Assembly: GCF_003967355.1 (NCBI RefSeq)
Contig: NZ_BIFH01000014.1
Coordinates: 532,442-596,441 of the forward strand
Length of the DNA stretch: 64,000 bases
Origin: Embleya hyalina
GTDB lineage: Bacteria; Actinomycetota; Actinomycetes; Streptomycetales; Streptomycetaceae
Direction: 5' to 3'
The position numbers were made by a program, and so were the translations under genes. Positions 28,880 through 39,077 of this stretch are shown piece after piece; positions within the stretch are counted from its first letter, which is position 1; the number at the start of each line of letters is the position of its first letter. Under the pieces are notes generated by a model, which searched no databases, had not been told where the DNA came from, and was given only the letters and a program-made list of their open reading frames with translations.

Positions 28880-31800
28880 ATGATTCCGCTGTCATTCGCA
28901 CAGCGTCGCTACTGGTTCCTGCACCAACTGGAGGGTGGGGAGACCTGGAACATGGCGGCGGCGTTCCGGCTGACCGGGGCGCTGGACCGGGACGCCCTGG
29001 CCGCGGCGGTCCGGGACGTGGTCGAGCGGCACGAGGTCCTGCGCACCACGTACGTGACCGACGACGACGGTGAACCGCACCAGCGGATCCTGCCCCTGGC
29101 GCAGGCACTGCCGCAGGCGCGGATGCCGGTGGTCGAACTGGCCGCCGAGGACGTGTCCGGCGCGGTCGACGAGGCCGTCGCGCACGGGTTCGACCTGGCG
29201 ACCGAAATCCCGTTTCGGGCCAGCCTGTTCCGCTGCTCGCCCGAGGACCACGTGCTGGCCGTGGTGATCCACCACATCGCCACCGACGGCAGCTCGGGCG
29301 CGCCGCTGGCCCGAGACCTGGGCGTGGCCTACACCGCGCGCCGCGACGGTCGGGCACCGGAGTGGGAGCCGCTGCCCGTGCAGTACAAGGACTACACGCT
29401 GTGGCAGCGCGAGGTCCTCGGCGACGTGGACGACCCGGAGAGCCTGGTCGCGACCCAGATCGAGTACTGGCGCGACGAACTCGAAGGTGTCCCCGAGCCG
29501 TTGAACCTGCCGCTGGATCGCCCGCGATCGGTGGAGACGGACACCGCCGGCGACGCGGTCGCCCTCGTGGCGACCCGGGAGGTGTCGGCCGGGCTGGAGA
29601 AGCTGGCCACCGAGCGCGGCACGACGATGGCGATGGTCGTGCAGTCCGCGGTGGCGGTGCTGCTGAGCAGGCTCGGCGCCGGGGACGACGTGCCGATCGC
29701 CACCCCGATCGCCGGCCGCACCGACGACGCGCTCGCGGACTTGATCGGCTGCTTCGTGAACAACCTGGTGCTGCGCGTGGACCTCTCGGGCGACCCGTCC
29801 TTCGTCGATCTGCTCACCCGGACGCGCAACAAGGCGCTGTCCGCCTACGAGCAGCAGGACGTGCCGTTCGACGTGCTGGTGGAGACGCTCAACCCCGACC
29901 GCTCGGCCGAGTACCGGCCGCTGTTCCAGGTGATGTGCGGCTGGCAGAACTACGCCCGGCCCAGCTTCGAACTCCCCGGGCTCCGGGTCGAGTTCCAGCA
30001 GGCGCTCACCCAGAAGACGATGGTCGACCTGTTCTTCAGCATGGGCATGGACGAGGCGGGCCGACTGCACGGCGACATCCAGTATTCGGGCCGACTGTTC
30101 GACCGGGGCACGGTCGAGGACATGGCCGCCCGGTTCGTCCGGGTCCTGGAGCAGGTGGTGGCCGACCCGGGCGTGCGCGTCAAGGACATCGACGTGCTGG
30201 TCCGGGGAGAGCGCGAACAACTGCTCGTCGAGGTCAACGACACCACCGAACCCAGCCTGGACCAGGGGCTGTTGGCGGTGATCCACCGGCAGGTGGAGGC
30301 GACACCGCAGGCCCTCGCCGTGATCGGCGAGGAGGAGACGCTCACCTATCGGGAACTGGACGTCCGGTCGAACCGGCTGGCGCACTGGCTGGTCGAGCGC
30401 GGCGTGCGGGCCGAGTCCCTGGTCGCGGTGTGCCTGCCGCGCACGGTGAACCTGATGGTGGCGATCCTCGCGGTGCTCAAGGCCGGCGGAGCCTACGTCC
30501 CGGTCGATCCCGACCACCCGCGCTCGCGGATCGACCACGTCCTCGGTCAGGCGGATCCGCTCCTGGTGCTCGACGCGGACACGTTGGCCGGCGCGGATTG
30601 TTCGGGATACCCGGACTCGGCGCCGGAGGTGGTCGTACGGCCCGACAACACCCAGTACGTGATCTACACGTCGGGCTCGACCGGAACCCCGAAGGGGGTG
30701 GCGATCCCGCGCGGCGCGCTGGCCAACTTCGTGGCCGCGACGCGGCGGCGGTTCCCGCTGTCGCCCGACGACCGCATGCTGTTCAGCACGACGGTGTCGT
30801 TCGACATGGCCAACACCGAGCTCTACCTGCCGTTCGTCTGCGGCGCGACCATGGTCATGGCGACCAGGGACACGGTCACCGAACCGTCGAGGATGGTGGC
30901 GTTCCTGCGCCGGCACGGGGTCACCGTGGTGCAGGCCACACCCGCGTTCTGGCAGATGGTGCTGACCCACGAGCCGACCGCCGCGCGGGGCCTGCGGATC
31001 ATCACCGGCGCGGAGGCGGTACCGGTACGGCTGGCCGAGGCGCTGGCCGACCAGGCCGTCGAGGTGGGCAACTGGTACGGCCCCACCGAGACCACGACGT
31101 GGTCGACCATGGCGCCGGTCAAGGCCGGGGCGGGGGTCGCGATCGGGACTCCGGTCGGCAACACGCAGGTGTACCTGCTCGACGCGCGGCTGCGCCCGGT
31201 GCCGCGCGGGGTACAGGGCGAGCTGTACATCGCCGGTACCGGTATGGCGCGCGGCTATCAGGGTCGGCCGGACCTGACCGCGGAGCGGTTCGTGCCGTGC
31301 CCGTTCGGCCCGGCCGGGGCGCGGATGTACCGCACCGGGGACCTGGCGCGGTGGAACCGCGACGGCCTCCTGGAGTACATCGCGCGCACCGACCACCAGG
31401 TGAAGATCCGGGGCTACCGGATCGAGTTGGGGGAGATCGAGCACGCGCTGGCCGGGCATCCCGCGGTCGCGCAGGCGGCGGTGGTGGTCCGCGAGGACCG
31501 GGAGGACGACCGGCAGATCGTGGGTTACGTGGTGCCCGCGTCCACCGTCGGCGGATCGGCCGATCCCGGCGCGGCGGCCGGCGAGGGGCCGCGCGTGTAC
31601 GACGACGAGGCGACCGTCGCGCTGCTCGCCGAACTGACCGAGCACCTGCGCGGGCGCCTGCCCGAGTACATGGTGCCCGCCTCGGTGATCGCGCTCTCGC
31701 GGATCCCGCTGACGCCCAACGGCAAGCTCGACCGGGCGGCACTGCCCGCGGAGCAGACCGGCGCCGCGGTCGGCGAAGGGCCCCGCGACGTCACCGAGGA

Positions 31801-32770
31801 GAAGTTGTGCGCGCTCTTCGGCGAGTTGCTCGGCCGGGAGAGCGTCGGCATCCACGAGGACTTCTTCGCCCTCGGCGGGCACTCGCTGATGGCCACCCGA
31901 CTCAGCGTGCGCATCCGCGCCATGTTCCACGTCGACGTGCCCCTCAGGACGATCATCAAGTTCCCGACGGTGGCCGAGTTGGCCTCGCTCGTGCTCATCG
32001 GCGGCATCCCCGTGGGCGACAACGTCGACCCGTTCGGGGTGGTGCTGCCGCTGAACAACGATCCCGGGACGGGCAAGGAGCCCCTGTGGTTCTTCCACGG
32101 GGGAGGCGGCCTGGGCTGGGCCTACTTCAGCTTCGTGATGCACGTGCCGGACCGCCCGGCCTACGCCCTGCAGTCACGCGGCTCCAACGGCGTGGACGCC
32201 CTGGCGGGCTCCGTCGAGGAGATGGTCGACGACTACATCGCCGAGATGTTGAAGATCCAGCCGGAAGGCCCCTTTTACCTCATCGGCTGGTCCTACGGCG
32301 GCACCGTCGTGCAGGCCGTCGCGGAGGGGCTCGACCGGCGCGGGCACGAGGTCGCCCTGGTGGCCATCCTCGACTCCCAGCCGGGCGGCGAGGGCTTCTC
32401 GGAGATCCACGCCGGCAAGACGCTGGAGGACTACCGGGACGAACTCGAGGAGTTCTTCGGCCAGTACATCGGCACCGACAACCAACAGGACTTCCTGGAC
32501 ACCATGTCGAAGGTGTTGGCCAACAACACCCGGCACATCATGTCCTTCCAATCGCCGGTCTACCGCGGCGACGTGGTGTTCTTCAGCGCGACGCTCAAGG
32601 ACGATCTCTACGCGCACATGTGGCGACCGCTGGTCCTGGGTGACATCGAGGTGCACGACGTGCGCGCCACGCACCACGAGATGAACATGCCCGCGCCCGT
32701 GGCCGAGGTCATGGAGGTCGTGGTCCGCAAGCTCGCGGACGCGGAGCGAACGGCCGTCGACCGACCGTAG
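28880..32770 (+). CDS. Terminal NRPS module: C-A-PCP-TE
   Basis: A 1296-residue last peptide module. C (HHIATDG near 131), A ([10 protein letters not shown] near 597, Lys949), PCP (GGHS, Ser1002), then a type I thioesterase with nucleophile in GWSYGG (Ser1138) and His in THHEMN near residue 1266. The TE should release the chain, plausibly by lactonising a beta-hydroxy residue to a cyclic hexadepsipeptide. The A pocket reads D-M-T-Q-I-G-W-T-W-K. The surrounding A domain is clearly paralogous to the glycine-coded domain of the previous protein (shared [13 protein letters not shown] and LTHEPTAA), but the pocket has changed, so the substrate is probably different and is unknown to me. ATG 4 nt after the previous stop. 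Confidence 0.95.
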   Translation: MIPLSFAQRRYWFLHQLEGGETWNMAAAFRLTGALDRDALAAAVRDVVERHEVLRTTYVTDDDGEPHQRILPLAQALPQARMPVVELAAEDVSGAVDEAVAHGFDLATEIPFRASLFRCSPEDHVLAVVIHHIATDGSSGAPLARDLGVAYTARRDGRAPEWEPLPVQYKDYTLWQREVLGDVDDPESLVATQIEYWRDELEGVPEPLNLPLDRPRSVETDTAGDAVALVATREVSAGLEKLATERGTTMAMVVQSAVAVLLSRLGAGDDVPIATPIAGRTDDALADLIGCFVNNLVLRVDLSGDPSFVDLLTRTRNKALSAYEQQDVPFDVLVETLNPDRSAEYRPLFQVMCGWQNYARPSFELPGLRVEFQQALTQKTMVDLFFSMGMDEAGRLHGDIQYSGRLFDRGTVEDMAARFVRVLEQVVADPGVRVKDIDVLVRGEREQLLVEVNDTTEPSLDQGLLAVIHRQVEATPQALAVIGEEETLTYRELDVRSNRLAHWLVERGVRAESLVAVCLPRTVNLMVAILAVLKAGGAYVPVDPDHPRSRIDHVLGQADPLLVLDADTLAGADCSGYPDSAPEVVVRPDNTQYVIYTSGSTGTPKGVAIPRGALANFVAATRRRFPLSPDDRMLFSTTVSFDMANTELYLPFVCGATMVMATRDTVTEPSRMVAFLRRHGVTVVQATPAFWQMVLTHEPTAARGLRIITGAEAVPVRLAEALADQAVEVGNWYGPTETTTWSTMAPVKAGAGVAIGTPVGNTQVYLLDARLRPVPRGVQGELYIAGTGMARGYQGRPDLTAERFVPCPFGPAGARMYRTGDLARWNRDGLLEYIARTDHQVKIRGYRIELGEIEHALAGHPAVAQAAVVVREDREDDRQIVGYVVPASTVGGSADPGAAAGEGPRVYDDEATVALLAELTEHLRGRLPEYMVPASVIALSRIPLTPNGKLDRAALPAEQTGAAVGEGPRDVTEEKLCALFGELLGRESVGIHEDFFALGGHSLMATRLSVRIRAMFHVDVPLRTIIKFPTVAELASLVLIGGIPVGDNVDPFGVVLPLNNDPGTGKEPLWFFHGGGGLGWAYFSFVMHVPDRPAYALQSRGSNGVDALAGSVEEMVDDYIAEMLKIQPEGPFYLIGWSYGGTVVQAVAEGLDRRGHEVALVAILDSQPGGEGFSEIHAGKTLEDYRDELEEFFGQYIGTDNQQDFLDTMSKVLANNTRHIMSFQSPVYRGDVVFFSATLKDDLYAHMWRPLVLGDIEVHDVRATHHEMNMPAPVAEVMEVVVRKLADAERTAVDRP

Positions 32771-32825
32771 CGGGATCTCGCCGGATTTCCATGAACGATC
32801 GAATACATGATTGGGGTTGGTCGGG

Positions 32826-33566
32826 GTGAGCGCACCCGGCATGTCCGCGCCGGACCGGGAGCAAACCGCGCTGTTGTGCGTGCCGTTCGCCGGAGCGGGA
32901 CCGTCGTTCTTCCACCCGTGGCGGGCACCGGCCGCGGACCGGTGGCGGGTGGTCCCGGTCGAACTGCCGGGCCGGGAACGGCGGATCCTGGAGACGCCGT
33001 ATCGCAACGTGGTCGAGGCGGCCAAGAACTCGGTCGACGAGATCGTCGCGAACCTCGGCCGGGGGACGCGGACCGTGTTGTTCGGGCACAGCCTGGGCGC
33101 GGTGCTGGCATACGAGTTGGTGCATCTGCTGAGCACGCGCGGGGTACCCGTCGAGCGGCTGGTGGTCAGTGGCTCGCCGGGTCCGTGGACCCAGCGCGAG
33201 CGGCGGGCGACCGGTCTGCCGGACGAGGAATTCCTGGCCCGGGTGGAGGAGTTCGCCGGGTTTCGGCACGAGGCTCTGGACCATCCGGAGATGCGCGAGC
33301 TGATCCTGCCCGTGTTGCAGGCCGACTGCGAGATGCACGAGAACTACCTTCCGAGCACCGACGACCCCGTGTCGGTGCCGATCTGCTCGATTCGCGGCAG
33401 CCACGACGGCCTGGTCGACGCGGACCAGGCCCGGGAGTGGCGGGACGCGACCACGAGCACGTTCGAATACGCGGAATTCCCGGGCGATCACATGTATCTG
33501 GTCGATCACGCCCGGGAGATCCTGGATCTGATCGAGGCACAATCCGCCCACGACACCACGCGGTGA
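32826..33566 (+). CDS. Type II thioesterase
   Basis: A 246-residue stand-alone alpha/beta-hydrolase of the editing type II thioesterase family, which strips stalled or mis-primed acyl groups from carrier domains. The nucleophile elbow is LFGHSLGAVL (Ser), with Asp in GSHDGLVD and His in PGDHMYL; the N-terminal CVPFAGAGPSFF and ELPGRERR motifs are typical. GTG at 32826 is preferred; an in-frame TTG at 32811 is possible. It closes the NRPS operon. Unlike the thioesterase-like protein at 40630 it keeps the normal serine, so housekeeping proofreading is the best call. Confidence 0.9.
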   Translation: MSAPGMSAPDREQTALLCVPFAGAGPSFFHPWRAPAADRWRVVPVELPGRERRILETPYRNVVEAAKNSVDEIVANLGRGTRTVLFGHSLGAVLAYELVHLLSTRGVPVERLVVSGSPGPWTQRERRATGLPDEEFLARVEEFAGFRHEALDHPEMRELILPVLQADCEMHENYLPSTDDPVSVPICSIRGSHDGLVDADQAREWRDATTSTFEYAEFPGDHMYLVDHAREILDLIEAQSAHDTTR

Positions 33567-33622
33567 CGAGCGGCCGCCTGCCGGAGGGGCGGTGCCCCGA
33601 CCCGGGGCGATACGACGGAATG

Positions 33623-33681
33623 CCATGTCGGCGGCCATGTCAGCGGCCGTGTCAGGGGTGTGACAGTCGGGTGACAGTCAC
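33623..33681. promoter_or_regulatory. Tandem 12-bp repeats and a palindrome before the exporter
   Basis: Three 12-bp units beginning CCATGTC, CCATGTC and CCGTGTC start at 33623, 33635 and 33647. They run into TGACAGTC (33661) and then the perfect 11-bp palindrome GTGACAGTCAC (33671-33681), 18 nt before the ABC transporter ATG. This is a plausible operator region for a regulator of export; no regulator is identified. Confidence 0.4.
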
Positions 33682-33699
33682 CGTGGAAATGGTGGATGC

Positions 33700-34638
33700 A
33701 TGAAAAGTTCGGCGATCGCAGTTTCCGGGCTGCGCAAGGCATACGGCGACCGGACGGTGCTCGACGGCATCGACTTCGAGGTCGCCGAGGGATCGGTTTT
33801 CTCCATGCTCGGCCCGAACGGGGCGGGCAAGACGACGACGGTGAACGTTTTGGCGACGTTGCTGAAGGCCGATTCCGGAACGGTGCACGTCGCCGGGCAC
33901 GACGTGGTGACCGCGACCAGGCAGGTACGCGCGGCGATCGGGGTGACCGGTCAATTCGCCGCGGTGGACGAGTTGTTGTCGGGTCGGGAGAACCTGCAAC
34001 TGATGGCGGACCTGAAGCGGGTGCGCTCCGGGGAACGGGTGGTCGAGCGGCTGCTGGAGCGCTTCGACCTGGTCGAGTCGGCGGACAAGCGCATCTCGAC
34101 CTACTCCGGCGGCATGACCCGCAAACTGGACCTGGCGATGACGCTGGTCGGCGACCCGCGGATCATCTTCCTGGACGAGCCGACCACGGGCCTGGACCCG
34201 CGCAGCCGACGCACGATGTGGGGGATCGTCCGCGAGTTGGTGGCCGACGGCACCACCATCTTCCTCACCACCCAATACCTCGACGAGGCCGACCACCTCT
34301 CCGACCGGGTCGTGGTGCTGGACCACGGCAGGCTCGTCGCCGAGGGCACCCCCGACGAGCTCAAGCGTCAGGTCCCCGGAACGCACGTCCGGCTCCGGTT
34401 CGCCGACCTCGACGAACTCGACGCGGCGGCGCGCGTGCTCGGCGGCGGCACCAGGGACGACCAGGAACTGCTCCTGCGGGTGCCCAGCGACGGCCAGTCG
34501 AAGTCGCTGCGGGCCCTGCTGGACCGGCTCGACGAGTACCGGCTCAACGCCCAGGAGTTCTCCGTGCACACCCCGGACCTCGACGACGTCTTCCTCGCCC
34601 TGACCGGGCACGCCGGCGAGGAGGCGATCGCGTCATGA
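33700..34638 (+). CDS. ABC exporter ATP-binding protein (DrrA-like)
   Basis: A 312-residue ATPase of a drug-export ABC transporter. It shows Walker A GPNGAGKTT, the signature STYSGGMTRKLDLAM, Walker B IIFLDEPTTGLD and the H-loop replaced by Gln (TTQYLDEAD), as usual in the DrrA group, plus the C-terminal extension typical of DrrA-like antibiotic self-resistance pumps. Its stop overlaps the permease start by 4 nt. With the permease it probably exports the finished peptide and protects the producer; the substrate is inferred from location. Confidence 0.95.
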   Translation: MKSSAIAVSGLRKAYGDRTVLDGIDFEVAEGSVFSMLGPNGAGKTTTVNVLATLLKADSGTVHVAGHDVVTATRQVRAAIGVTGQFAAVDELLSGRENLQLMADLKRVRSGERVVERLLERFDLVESADKRISTYSGGMTRKLDLAMTLVGDPRIIFLDEPTTGLDPRSRRTMWGIVRELVADGTTIFLTTQYLDEADHLSDRVVVLDHGRLVAEGTPDELKRQVPGTHVRLRFADLDELDAAARVLGGGTRDDQELLLRVPSDGQSKSLRALLDRLDEYRLNAQEFSVHTPDLDDVFLALTGHAGEEAIAS

Positions 34639-35396
34639 GCAACGTCGCCACCGCGTGGGCCGACTCGACGATCATGTTGCGCCGCAACCTCAAGCACACC
34701 ATGCGCAACCCCCTCGTGCTGTTCAACGCGATCCTGTTCCCGATCGTGCTCCTGCTGATGTTCGTCAAGGTGCTCGGCGGCGCCTTCGAGGTCGGCGAGA
34801 GCTACATCGACTACTCCACGCCGGGCATGCTCGTGATGGCCGTCAGCTACGGGCTCGGGTCCACCGCGACGGCCGTCAACGACGACATGACCAAGGGCAT
34901 CATCAACCGCTTCAAGGCGATGGACATCTCCCGCGGCGCCGTGCTCACCGGGCAGGTCATCGTCACCACGGTGCGCTGCCTGGTGGCCTGCACGGCGATC
35001 GTCGCGGTGGCCTTCGCGATGGGGTTCGACCCGGACGCGAGCGCGCTCGACTGGCTCGGCGTGCTCGGCTTCGTCGTACTGCTCACCGTCGCCGCCGCCT
35101 GGCTCACCGTCGCGGTGGGACTGGCCGCGAAGACCGCGGAATCGGCCGGCCTGGCCACCGTGCCGCTGATCATGCTGCCGTTCCTGAGCAGCGCCATCGT
35201 GCCCGCGGACACGATGGGCGCCGGAGTGCGTCAGTTCGCCGAATACCAGCCCTTCACCCCGATCATCGAGACGCTGCGCGGGCTGTTGGCGGGCGACCCG
35301 TCGACCGGCGACGCGCTCGCGGGCATCGGCTGGTGCCTGGGGCTCGCCATCGTCGGCTACGTGTGGGCGATCTCCACCTTCAAGAAGCGGGCGTGA
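34635..35396 (+). CDS. ABC-2 type exporter permease (DrrB-like)
   Basis: A 253-residue integral membrane partner of the preceding ATPase. About six hydrophobic segments are visible, beginning with NPLVLFNAILFPIVLLLMF after a cytoplasmic start containing RRNLKHTMRNP, and including GLATVPLIMLPFLSSAIVP. It matches ABC-2 permeases of the DrrB type in length and in the TPIIETLRGLL motif near the C-terminus. The ATG at 34635 overlaps the ATPase stop, so the two are coupled. It ends 18 nt from the converging end of the SARP gene, with a short duplicated segment spanning both 3' ends. Confidence 0.93.
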   Translation: MSNVATAWADSTIMLRRNLKHTMRNPLVLFNAILFPIVLLLMFVKVLGGAFEVGESYIDYSTPGMLVMAVSYGLGSTATAVNDDMTKGIINRFKAMDISRGAVLTGQVIVTTVRCLVACTAIVAVAFAMGFDPDASALDWLGVLGFVVLLTVAAAWLTVAVGLAAKTAESAGLATVPLIMLPFLSSAIVPADTMGAGVRQFAEYQPFTPIIETLRGLLAGDPSTGDALAGIGWCLGLAIVGYVWAISTFKKRA

Positions 35397-35439
35397 CCTC
35401 GACCGACACCGGCTTCACGAAGCGAGCGTGACCTCGACC
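35379..35439. repeat. 26-bp imperfect direct repeat across two convergent gene ends
   Basis: The segment at 35379-35404 recurs at 35414-35439 with two mismatches (period 35 bp). The first copy ends the permease gene; the second carries the last codons of the convergent regulator on the other strand. It looks like a small tandem duplication that helped form the overlap-tight 3' ends. No terminator is seen between the genes. Confidence 0.7.
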
Positions 35440-38400
35440 AAGCGGGACCAGTTCGTTCGTGTCCCCTCCCGAGCCGCCTCGGCGAAACCCCCGTCGCCGA
35501 GGCGGCGTCGCGCGTTCTGCTCGATCCGCGCCGCGTCCGGGTGGGAGCGGTCCGGCAACCCGCGTACGTCCGCGCTCGCCGCGAGCAGCCGCGCGGCCTG
35601 TACGGGATCGTCGCCACGCAGCGCCAGGTCCGCGACCCCGACGAGCACCTGAGCGATCACCGGGGCGTGTCCCGCCTCGGTCGCCGCCCGACAGGCCGCC
35701 GCCCGATGCTCGCGCGCCTCGTCGAGATCCTCGGCCAGATAGCCGAGCAGATCGTGCGTCGCCGCGCGGACGTACGGATGCCGCGCCTCCTCGCCCAACA
35801 TGGCCGTCGCCACGTCGAGTTGCCGGCGCGCCTGCTCGGTGTCGCCGCCCCACCGGGCGAGTTCCGCCCGGGCGAAGGCCAACTCGGCCAGCGCGTCCGG
35901 CCAGGTGACCCGCTTCGCGTGCCGCTGCGCCTCGGCCATGGCGGCCGCGCCCGCCTCCGCGTCGCCCAACAGCCAGTACAGCTGGGCCTGCCGCGAACGC
36001 ATCCGGATCACGTCCTCCAGGGCACCGACCTCGGTGACCACCGCGATCGCCTGCTCGTAGTGCTCGCACGCCCCGGCGAACTCGCCGCGCACGGCGATCC
36101 GATCCGCCAGTTCGGTCTGGGCGAACGAGATCCCGAACCGCTCGCCGATCTCCCGGAACTCGGCCAGCGCCATCTCCAGATACGCGTCCGCGTCCCGCCC
36201 GCCCTGGCCGAGCATGATCCGCATCTTGCCCAGGTGCAGCCGGGCCAGCGCGCGCACCCACGGGTCCTCGTTGTCGAGCAGCGGTTCGAACGCGGGCAGG
36301 AACGCGTCGGGCGCCTGCAACAGGCGCTCCAGCGCGGCGACGAGCCCGAGCAGCGGATACCTGCGCCGGCTGCGCAGGCTGAACCGGTGCGCCTCGCGGA
36401 TCCACACCGCCGCCTGGTGCTCGTCGCTGCGCCCGGAGCTGACGAACAGCACGACCAGCGCGTACACCATGGCCCGGATCTCGTCGGTCACCTCGCCCGG
36501 CGTCCGGGTGGCCGCGATGATCAGCTCGATGCCCTCGGTCCGGTGTCCGCTGAGCCACCAGTACCAACCCGTGCCCGCGGCCAGCCGCATCGCCGCCTGC
36601 GCCTCGCCCGCGGCCAGTGCGCCGCGCATCGCCGCGCTGATGTTGTCGTGCTCGGTCTCCAGCGTGGCGAGCCATTCCAACTGCTCGGCGCGGCGCAGAT
36701 GCGGCTCCGCGGTCTCGGCGAGTTCGGTGAACCAGGCCAGGTGCGCGTGGCGCGCCCGGTCCGATTCCCCCGCCTCGGCGAGCCGGTGCCGGGAATACTC
36801 CTTGATCGTGCCGATCATCCGGTAGCGCTGGGTACGATCGCCCTCGACGAGCAGCAGCGACTTCTCGGTCAGCGCGGTGAGCAATTCGAGCACCTGCTCC
36901 GGGTCGACCGCGTCGCCGGCGCAGACCCGTTCGGCCGCCTCCAGGCTCGCCCCGCCGGCGAACACCGAGAGCCGGCGCAGGACCACCCGCTCGACGTGCG
37001 TGAGCAGTTCCCAGCTCCAGTCGACGGCCGCGCGCAGCGTCCGGTGCCGGGGCAGTGCGGTCCGACTGCCGCTGGTCAGCAGCCGGAACCGGTCGTCGAG
37101 CCGGTTGGCGAGCTGGTAGATCGACATGGTGCGCAACCGGGCCGCGGCCAGTTCGATCGCCAGCGGCATACCGTCCAACGCCCGGCACACGCGCGCCATC
37201 GTCTCCGGCGCGGGAGCCTCGACCCACAGGTCCCGGCGCACCGCCCCGGCCCGGTCGCGCAGCAGCCGCACGGCGGGCGAGGACTCGATCTCGTCGGGGC
37301 TCGCGTCCGCGCCCGGCAGGGCCAGCGGCTCGACCAGCCACAACGCCTCGCCGGTGATGCCCAGCGGCTCCCGGCTCGTGGCCAGGATCCGCAGCCGCCG
37401 GCACTCCCCGAGCACCCGGTGGGCGAACACCGCCGCGGACTCGATCACGTGCTCGCAGTTGTCCAGGATCAGCAGCGCCTCCCGCTCGCGGATCGCGGCG
37501 ATCAGCCGGTCCGTCGGCTCCACGCTGGGCGCCGCGCCGAGCAGCGCGTCGCGCAGGCCGAGGCCGGCGAGGGTGGAGCGGGCCACGTCGCCGTCGGCGC
37601 CGATGGCGGCCAGCTCCACCAGCCAGACCCCGTCCGGCAGGTCGTCGAGCAGGGTGCGGGCGGTCTCCGTGGCCAACCTGGTCTTGCCCGCCCCGGCCGG
37701 CCCGATCACCGTGGTGAGCCGGTGCTCGGTGACGAGTTCGCGGACCGCGGCGATGTCGGCGTCCCGCCCGACGAAGGTGGTCAGCTCGGCCCGCAGGTTG
37801 CTCCTGCGGCTCTCCTCCCGCCGCCCCAACTCGCCCCGCAGCAGCGCGACATGCAACGCGGCCAGCTCCGGCGAGGGGCCCACGCCCAGCTCGTCGGCCA
37901 GGGCCTGCCTGGTGCGCTGGTACACCAGCAGCGCGTCGCTGTCGCGCCCGGTCGCGACCAGCGCGCGCATCAGCGCGGTGGCGAACCGTTCCCGCAGCGG
38001 ATGTGTGGTCACCAGGTCGGTCAACTCGGTGACCACCTCGGCGCCGCGCCCGAGGGTGACCTCCGCGTCGAACCGCTCCTCGGTGGCGGTCAGGCGTAAA
38101 CCTTCCAGGCGCACGATCGCGGCGTCGAACGCCGCGCTGTCCGACAGGCCGACGTCCTGCATGGCCGCACCGCGCCACAGGTCCAGGGCCTCGCGCAGCA
38201 GACGCACCCGCCGGGAGGCGTCCTCGGTGCGCAGGCGCCCCGCGGCGACGAGGCGTTCGAACCGCACCGCGTCGACGGCGTCGGGTTCCACGGTCAGCCG
38301 GTAGCCGTCCGGCTGCCCCTCGATCAGCCCGTCGGGCAGCGCCTTGCGCAGCCGGGACACCAGGCGTTGCAGTGCGTTGGTCGCGTCGACGGGCGGGTGT

Positions 38401-38558
38401 TCGCCCCAGATCCAGTCCACGAGCACGGCCTTGGGGACGGGGTGGCCCGGTCTGAGCGCGAGGGCGATCAGCAACGCGCGCAACCGCGCGCCCGGCACGT
38501 CGGCCGAACCGCCGGCGTCCGTGCGAACCTCGAAAGGACCCAGCATCCCGATCTGCAC
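35415..38558 (-). CDS. SARP/AfsR-type transcriptional activator with ATPase and TPR domains
   Basis: A 1047-residue pathway regulator. The N-terminal ~95 residues form an OmpR-like winged helix (starting MLGPFEVRTD, with ALQRLVSRLRKALPDG), followed by a BTAD domain to about 245. An NB-ARC/STAND ATPase then begins at GPAGAGKTR (near 285-293) with LLILDNCEH as Walker B, and a long TPR-like helical tail runs to the C-terminus. Large SARPs of this type activate antibiotic clusters by binding direct repeats near promoters. Leu154 is a TTA codon (38097-38099), so translation should depend on the bldA tRNA and be delayed to differentiation. GTG at 38558 is chosen; ATG at 38546 is an alternative. It is divergent from the PCP/P450/PKS operon and convergent with the exporter. 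Confidence 0.93.
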   Translation of the reverse strand: MQIGMLGPFEVRTDAGGSADVPGARLRALLIALALRPGHPVPKAVLVDWIWGEHPPVDATNALQRLVSRLRKALPDGLIEGQPDGYRLTVEPDAVDAVRFERLVAAGRLRTEDASRRVRLLREALDLWRGAAMQDVGLSDSAAFDAAIVRLEGLRLTATEERFDAEVTLGRGAEVVTELTDLVTTHPLRERFATALMRALVATGRDSDALLVYQRTRQALADELGVGPSPELAALHVALLRGELGRREESRRSNLRAELTTFVGRDADIAAVRELVTEHRLTTVIGPAGAGKTRLATETARTLLDDLPDGVWLVELAAIGADGDVARSTLAGLGLRDALLGAAPSVEPTDRLIAAIREREALLILDNCEHVIESAAVFAHRVLGECRRLRILATSREPLGITGEALWLVEPLALPGADASPDEIESSPAVRLLRDRAGAVRRDLWVEAPAPETMARVCRALDGMPLAIELAAARLRTMSIYQLANRLDDRFRLLTSGSRTALPRHRTLRAAVDWSWELLTHVERVVLRRLSVFAGGASLEAAERVCAGDAVDPEQVLELLTALTEKSLLLVEGDRTQRYRMIGTIKEYSRHRLAEAGESDRARHAHLAWFTELAETAEPHLRRAEQLEWLATLETEHDNISAAMRGALAAGEAQAAMRLAAGTGWYWWLSGHRTEGIELIIAATRTPGEVTDEIRAMVYALVVLFVSSGRSDEHQAAVWIREAHRFSLRSRRRYPLLGLVAALERLLQAPDAFLPAFEPLLDNEDPWVRALARLHLGKMRIMLGQGGRDADAYLEMALAEFREIGERFGISFAQTELADRIAVRGEFAGACEHYEQAIAVVTEVGALEDVIRMRSRQAQLYWLLGDAEAGAAAMAEAQRHAKRVTWPDALAELAFARAELARWGGDTEQARRQLDVATAMLGEEARHPYVRAATHDLLGYLAEDLDEAREHRAAACRAATEAGHAPVIAQVLVGVADLALRGDDPVQAARLLAASADVRGLPDRSHPDAARIEQNARRRLGDGGFAEAAREGTRTNWSRLVEVTLAS

Positions 38559-39077
38559 CCGCCGATTTTGCCACGGTTGTTCGGCCCGCCCGACCGGGCC
38601 CCGAAACCTTGACGGACCCGGGACGCGATATGGCGCGTCCGCGTGTCGATACCGCGCGGGAAATTCGGCACCGATTTCGGGGCGATCGGCGACGGCCGCC
38701 GAAAAACCGGGCGGCGCCGGAATCAATGCCCGAGCGATCCACGGCAATTCATCGAGGCCGGGCGGCCCTTGAACGGCCCGTGCCGTATTACTGTCCTGTC
38801 GGCGGGACATCGGCGTCCGTCGGTGTGCGCGGACCACCGTCCCTTGCACCGGGTTTCCCCGGCGATTTATGTTGGCGACGCGAGTTTGCCCCGACAGCCG
38901 CCCACCGTAACGCTCTTCGGTCGGCGTGCACAGGCGGTCGCTTTTCACCTCGGGGTCCCCGGTGCCGCCGGCACGAGCCAATCGTCGAACAGCGGGCGCA
39001 ACGCCTGCGGATGGCGTCGTCATGCCGGTTCGCCGGCGCATTCCCGATCCGTTCGGCGGAGGAAGGAGAGGCTGGCC
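38559..39077. promoter_or_regulatory. 519-bp divergent region between regulator and PKS operon
   Basis: No gene is supported. It should hold the promoters of the SARP gene (leftward) and of the PCP/P450/PKS operon (rightward). A good ribosome site, GGAAGGAGAG at 39061-39070, precedes the PCP start. The 13-mer CGGCGGGACATCG (38800-38812) nearly recurs in the gap before the NRPS at 60053. I could not place -35/-10 boxes with confidence. Confidence 0.5.
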
